From positions 1,196,001-1,260,000 of the forward strand of contig OX638136.1 in NCBI GenBank assembly GCA_951804985.1: 64,000 nt of DNA. Reading direction: 5' to 3'. Below, piece after piece: positions 59,600 through 64,000 of the stretch. The stretch comes from Dryomyza anilis (taxonomy: Eukaryota > Arthropoda > Insecta > Diptera > Dryomyzidae). The stretch's first letter is position 1, and each line of letters starts with the position of its first letter. Under the pieces are notes generated by a model that had not been told where the DNA came from, searched no databases, and saw only the letters and a list, made by a program, of their open reading frames with translations. The position numbers were made by a program, and so were the translations under genes.

Positions 59600-60167
59600 T
59601 TGTACAGCATATATGGTAACATTGGATACGTGAGCTTCACACTCTATAATAAGAAGTAACCTTTAAGGACGTAGTAGAGCCGCTTATTCGAATGAGATTG
59701 CAACAGGGACAGGTAAAGAGGCTCCAACCAGAGGAAAAATTACCAAGGAAATCACTATTGGCACTACGACAGTTAAGCATGATTTTATAGTGGCGGAAAT
59801 AGTAGACGAAATAATACTTGGCATGGACTTCATGATAAGGAACGGTTTCACACTAGATCTAACAAGAAAAATTTTGAGTTATGCCAACACAGAGATCCAA
59901 CTAAACATTGATTGTGACCAGACGCCGAAAATTAAACAAGTTATTGCTCACGAAAATAGAAAAATACCACCTAATTCAGAAGCAATTGTTTGGGCGAAAT
60001 TAAATGGAGATTGTGGGATAAGCAAGTTGTGGGTTATAGAAGCGAATGATGAGCAAATGAGCAGAAGTAATATTGTTGTCGGAAGAACATTAGTAGAAGC
60101 GACAAAAGACAAAGTTGTTCCAATAAGAGTTCTAAACATGGAAAACAGGGAAAACAGGGAACAGTGA
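59600..60167 (+). pseudogene. Aspartic protease, copy B
   Basis: VIDCTAYMVTLDT then TGA where the active-site Gly codon GGA is expected (near 59629), then ASHSIIRS. A further stop/frame change near 59660 precedes the flap region. ILGMDFMIRNG at 59815 is conserved. Same DT-stop as copy A. Confidence 0.8.
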
Positions 60168-61720
60168 TAGGCCAGTGTCAAGAGGCATCAGTGATTATAA
60201 ATTGTGAGTCAAATCCATCAAGGGACTACGGCACATCGCAAATAAACAACCAATCTACTCACAGGTTTATAAATGAGTGGACGAAGGATTTGGGTGGCAA
60301 AGAAAAGAGTCAAGTGCAACAGCTAATTGACAAATATCGGTGTATATTTGCTGAAAAGGGCCAAAAGGATGGCAAAACTGCCATTGTAAAACATCGAATA
60401 GACACTAGTGATTCTAACCCAATTCGTCAAGCACCAAGAAGGGTACCATTTGCGAAAAGAGACGAAGTATCACATTTGGTTGAAGAAATGCACACAAATG
60501 GGGTGGTGGAACCATCTGAGAGTCCATGGAGTTCACCAGTAGTATTGGTGAAAAAGAAGGACGGTAGTACTCGGTTCTGCGTTGACTACCGAAAACTTAA
60601 TGATGTCACCAAGAAAGATAGTTATCTACTGCCCAGAATCGATGATACCTTGGATACACTATCTAATGCTAAGTGGTTTTCAACGTTGGACATGCAAAGC
60701 GGTTACTGGCAAGTTGAAATCGATAAGAACGATCGGTAGAGACTGCATTCAGTACTGGCGATGGACTATGGCAATTTCTGGTAATGCCATTTCGACTGTG
60801 CAATGCTCCAGCAACATTCGAGCGATTAATGGAGCACATATTAAAAGGTTTACACTGGAAAACATGCCTAGTATACCTAGATGACATAAGTCAAGTATCT
60901 GGGTCATCGAGTTACCACAGAAGGTGTACATACCGACGAGGATAAAATAGTTCAAGTCAAGGAGTGGCCCAGACCGCAAAATCTACATGACCTACGAAGT
61001 TTCTTGGGGCTATGTACATACTACAGACGATTTGTTCCAGGTTTTGCCAATGTTGCAAGCAGTCTTCATGAGTTGACAAGAAAGAACCGCGCATTTCAAT
61101 GGAGCAATGATCAAGAAAGTGCATTTTTGAAATTAAAAGATCTACTGTGCTCGGCACCAATTCTTGCGTATCCAATTACAGGTGAGAAATTTATACTTGA
61201 TACGGATGCAAGTGTTTACGGAATAGGCGGAGTTCTCTCTCAAGTGATCAATGGGCAAGAAAAAGTGATCGCATACTACAGTAAAACATTGTCCAAGCCC
61301 GAGCGAAATTACTGTGTCACCAGGAGGGAGCTTCTTGCTGTGATCGAAAGTGTGAAAAATTTCCACAAATACCTGTACGGGCAACAGTTTCACTTGAGAA
61401 CCGATCACGCTGCACTGAGATGGTTACTTCAGTTCAAAGACCCTGAAGGTCAAATTTCGCGTTGGATAGAACGATTACAGAGCTACGATTTCACCGTAGA
61501 ACATCGTAAAGGAGGTCATCATGGAAATGCAGATGCTCTGTCACGACGCCCATGTAAACTACAATGCAGACATTGTTCAAGAGCGGAAGGAAAAGAAAAC
61601 ATAATTGACATTCGTTTGCTAAATGTTTTGCCCGATGAAAAATGGACTCCGGAACAAATTCAAATTGATCAAAATAGTGATCCCGACCTCACAAAAATCA
61701 TGATGTTCAAGGAACAGTAA
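60164..61720 (+). pseudogene. Reverse transcriptase and RNase H, copy B
   Basis: RT motifs FCVDYRKLN and FSTLDMQSGYWQ, frame break at KNDR-stop (60737), then TAFSTGDGLWQF and VYLDDI (about 60870) in the shifted frame. RNase H (61004-61720) is open with ILDTDASVYGIGG and RTDHAALRWLL. It ends in a TAA at 61718, also present in copy A. Confidence 0.88.
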
Positions 61721-62059
61721 AGAAAACCATCATGGGAAGATATAGCTGCCGACAGTGCCATAACTAAAACTTACTGGGCACAGTGGCAGAGCTTAAAGCT
61801 ACAAGATGGTTGCTTATATCGTGTATGGGAAAATGAAAATGGCACATCCGCTCGAAATTTGATTGTTGTTTGCAAGTCTAAAATAATAGAGATATTAGCG
61901 GTATACCATGGTGGATCTAGTGGTGGTCATTTGGGCATTAATAAAACGGTCGAGAAGGTAAAGAAACGTTTTTATTGGATTGGATGCCAAGAGTCAGTCG
62001 CCGATTGGATTCGCAGCAGTCAGAAGGCGCGACAGGATGCATCAAAACAACGTGATTGA
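61721..62059 (+). pseudogene. Integrase H2C2 fragment, copy B
   Basis: VYHGGSSGGHLGINKTVEKV then FYWIGCQESVADWI; ends QKARQDASKQRD before the LTR tail. No DDE core. One residue run near 61855 differs from copy A (NLIVVCKSKI versus SLIVAPKSKI). Confidence 0.82.
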
Positions 62060-62254
62060 ACATTGTAAAGATAAATTGTAGTAATTCAGAAGTTGATATA
62101 AGTGATTATTCTTTAAGTTGTTATTTAAATTAATAAAGTTAATTAATACTAGTTGAAATAATACTAGTTAAAACCAAATATAAGTGCGTTTTTATTTTGT
62201 ACACAATCCAGCGATACGAACTCATAGTTTTCCGTAGAAAGAATTTTCGTAACA
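62060..62254 (+). repeat. LTR tail fused to integrase fragment, copy B
   Basis: It starts within ACATTGTAAAG and ends TTTTCGTAACA at 62254. A small deletion removed part of ACGAACTCGTATAAC near 62217. Directly followed by a second primer site and SAP leader. Confidence 0.82.
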
Positions 62255-62813
62255 TTGGTGTCAGAATTGGGATTGTGGTACAAAATGGTTAAATTCGAAG
62301 AACTTAAAGTCGACCACCTAAAGAAGGAACTGGCGATTCATAATCTTACAACTGTAGGTACGGAGCTACAAAAGCGTCTAATGGAAGAATTAGAGAACCA
62401 AGGCATTGACCTAGCAGAGCACGAGTTTGAAGTGGAAGCTGCAACAGCGTCATCGAAAAATGTGAACACGGAGCAAAAAGTACAGTCCCAAAGTTTTGAT
62501 ATGAGCCAGTTGCTCGGAGCTTCAAGAAAATTCCAGCAAAATGGAACAGAAACTTCTAGAAAATTCAAAACAGCTCCAATAAAATTCGACCAGAATGGAA
62601 CAGAAACTTCTAGAAAATTCAAAACAGTATTGTAGTAATTCAGAAGTTGATATAAGTAATTATTCTTTAAGTTGTTATTTAAATTAATAAAGTTAATTAA
62701 TACTAGTTGAAATAATACTAGTTAAAACCAAATATAAGTGCGTTTTTATTTTGTACACAATCCAGCGATACGAACTGGTATAACAGTTTTCCGTAGACTG
62801 AATTTTCGTAACA
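62255..62813 (+). mobile_element. Second minimal derivative: primer site, SAP leader, LTR tail
   Basis: Primer site 62256-62274 (TGGTGTCAGAATTGGGATT), SAP leader from ATG 62285, junction near 62633 to an LTR tail ending 62813. Inverted counterpart of 53409-53973. So in this arm the truncated leader lies in tandem with copy B, sharing one LTR tail. Confidence 0.8.
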
Positions 62814-62836
62814 ATATATATATATATGTATATATA

Positions 62837-62909
<73 letters not shown>

Positions 62910-62928
62910 ATATATATATATATATATA

Positions 62929-62964
<36 letters not shown>

Positions 62965-63158
62965 TACATATATATTTACCACTTCGTATAAAACGAAGTT
63001 TTCAGAGATTGATTTATTTATACCTTTAAATAAATTTACTATAATAAAAGTTACTATAATAAATGTAGGAAACCGGTTTCCTCTTATTAATGTAGTAAAT
63101 TTCAACGAATGTGTAAAAATAAAATTTACATATAAAATGATGTAAAAGTAGAACATAT
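62814..63158. repeat. (TA)n tract and spacer, inverted copy of 48117-48433
   Basis: TA tract 62814-62960 followed by AAATATACATATATATTTACC and the spacer with GAGGAAACCGGTTTCCT-type palindrome reversed, ending GAACATAT. It matches the left-arm spacers in reverse. Confidence 0.85.
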
Positions 63159-63632
63159 TGTTACGAAAAGAGGTAATTTGCCCCCACTGTGCAAGCATTC
63201 AACAATAATAAATGAGACGCAAGACAATTCAGCGCACTAAGCAATGTGTTGGAAAGAGACGGAAGATCATTCAGCGTACTGGGCAATGTGCGAGAAAGAG
63301 AGGGAAGATCAGCGCATTAAAACACATGAGTGGAAATGAGATGCCAATAGCATGCGTCATTCACGAAACGAGTAGAAGGTTCTCGAAAGAAGTCTAAGCT
63401 TGTCGAAACGTGTCGAACTGATGCATTCAGTACATAAGAGAGCCGCATCAGAGGTACAGCACTTCAGTAGTGATTGTAAAGTGGTCGAGGGCATCTCGTG
63501 TGATATTTGTCAAGCTAAATTGTGGACATGCCGCAGTTGCTAGAATTTGTTATTAGTAAAGTTGTTTATTAAAGTGAATTAATTAATTTAATTGTTATAA
63601 TTTAAACCAAACATAAGAGTGTTCTCGTAACA
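63159..63632 (+). repeat. LTR variant, plus
   Basis: 474 bp; starts TGTTACGAAAAGAGG and ends GTTCTCGTAACA. Compared with the full LTR it lacks the TTTATTTTGTACACAATCC to GACTGAATTTTC segment near its end. Confidence 0.8.

Positions 63633-63700
<68 letters not shown>
63633..63700. repeat. (TA)n tract at a local palindrome centre
   Basis: TA run flanked by GTAACAATATATAC and GTATATATTGTTAC, the mirror axis between two inverted LTR pieces. Confidence 0.9.
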
Positions 63701-63887
63701 TGTTACGAGAACACTCTTATGTTTGGTTTAAATTATAACAATTAAATTAATTAATTCACTTTAATAAACAACTTTACTAATAACAAATTCTAGCAACTGC
63801 GGCATGTCCACAATTTAGCTTGACAAATATCACACGAGATGCCCTCGACCACTTTACAATCACTACTGAAGTGCTGTACCTCTGACG
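63701..63887 (-). repeat. Inverted partial LTR
   Basis: Mirror of about 63446-63632 (TGTTACGAGAACACTCTTAT...GTACCTCTGA). Cut off at 63887 where integrase sequence begins. Confidence 0.8.
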
Positions 63888-64000
63888 TTTTTATTGGATT
63901 GGATGCCAAGAGTCAGTCGCCGATTGGATTCGCAGCAGTCAGAAGGCGCGACAGGATGCATCAAAACAACGTGATTGAACATTGTAAAGATAAATTGTAG
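63888..64000 (+). pseudogene. Integrase fragment plus LTR start, third copy
   Basis: Repeats 61966-62082 without visible change, from TTTTTATTGGATTGGATGCC through the stop and into ATTGTAAAGATAAATTGTAG, running off the window edge. It shows the junction was copied again. Confidence 0.8.

Larger units (their letters stand above)
57580..62254 (+). mobile_element. Ty3/Gypsy retrotransposon copy B (plus), 3'-deleted
   Basis: Mirror image of copy A: 5' LTR 57580-58117, primer site 58119-58137, SAP leader, gag, protease, RT/RNase H, integrase start, then a 195-bp LTR tail (62060-62254). It shares copy A's fatal lesions and deletion point, proving recent common origin. Confidence 0.9.

Overview
The window looks like intergenic DNA of a higher dipteran fly. 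It is very AT-rich, genes carry short introns, and it holds interspersed repeats with a 'TACCCTACAC...' end and a 'GACGGACAGAC...GATCAAGAATATATATAC' core of the kind common in calyptrate flies. The species cannot be fixed from sequence alone. I see no host gene. Almost every recognisable coding stretch belongs to a mobile element, and most are broken. Layout: 1-4199 is non-coding DNA with tandem repeats, a dipteran interspersed repeat and a PIF/Harbinger transposase fragment. Positions 4200-34315 hold one Polinton (Maverick) inserted inside another. Positions 34316-47660 are a graveyard: a DD37E-type Tc1/mariner relic with a foldback element inside it, an RTE-like LINE with a dead reverse transcriptase, and a 3.8-kb element with about 520-bp inverted arms. 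Positions 47665-64000 are a rearranged cluster of Ty3/Gypsy LTR copies in opposite orientations around a 2.7-kb inverted-repeat element, with long (TA)n tracts at nearly every LTR edge. The main result is the nested pair. The outer Polinton (about 13.7 kb of its own sequence) carries protein-primed DNA polymerase B, packaging ATPase, integrase, penton-like minor capsid protein, a pVI-like basic protein and a double-jelly-roll major capsid protein. A second Polinton of 16,434 bp (13366-29799) sits in the outer integrase gene, between core and chromodomain. It has AGT...ACT termini, TIRs of about 1.7-1.8 kb and a perfect 6-bp target duplication CATATG. It carries the same core set plus an adenain-like protease, a CCHC knuckle protein, an RNase-H-like protein and an unknown 226-residue protein, in another order and orientation. 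The two are therefore different lineages. Both keep a 62-65 bp intron at the same codon of polB. How the genes would work together: PolB (protein-primed) and integrase replicate and insert the element; ATPase, protease, major and minor capsid proteins and the pVI-like basic protein form a virion module, as in virophages and adintoviruses. In this window nearly every one of these genes has a frameshift, stop or lost catalytic residue, so both copies read as fossils. The intact-looking frames are inner ATPase, inner protease, inner penton-like protein, both Cys-rich proteins, the CCHC protein, the two unknown inner ORFs (21659-22174, 22283-22963), and the outer ATPase and outer basic protein. 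The LTR cluster contains two long copies (48434-53101 minus, 57580-62254 plus) that share the same lesions: DTG to DT-stop in protease, one RT frameshift, the same integrase/U3 deletion and a Cys-to-Tyr zinc knuckle. They descend from one already dead copy, so the inverted arrangement comes from segmental duplication or rearrangement (or assembly), not from independent insertion.
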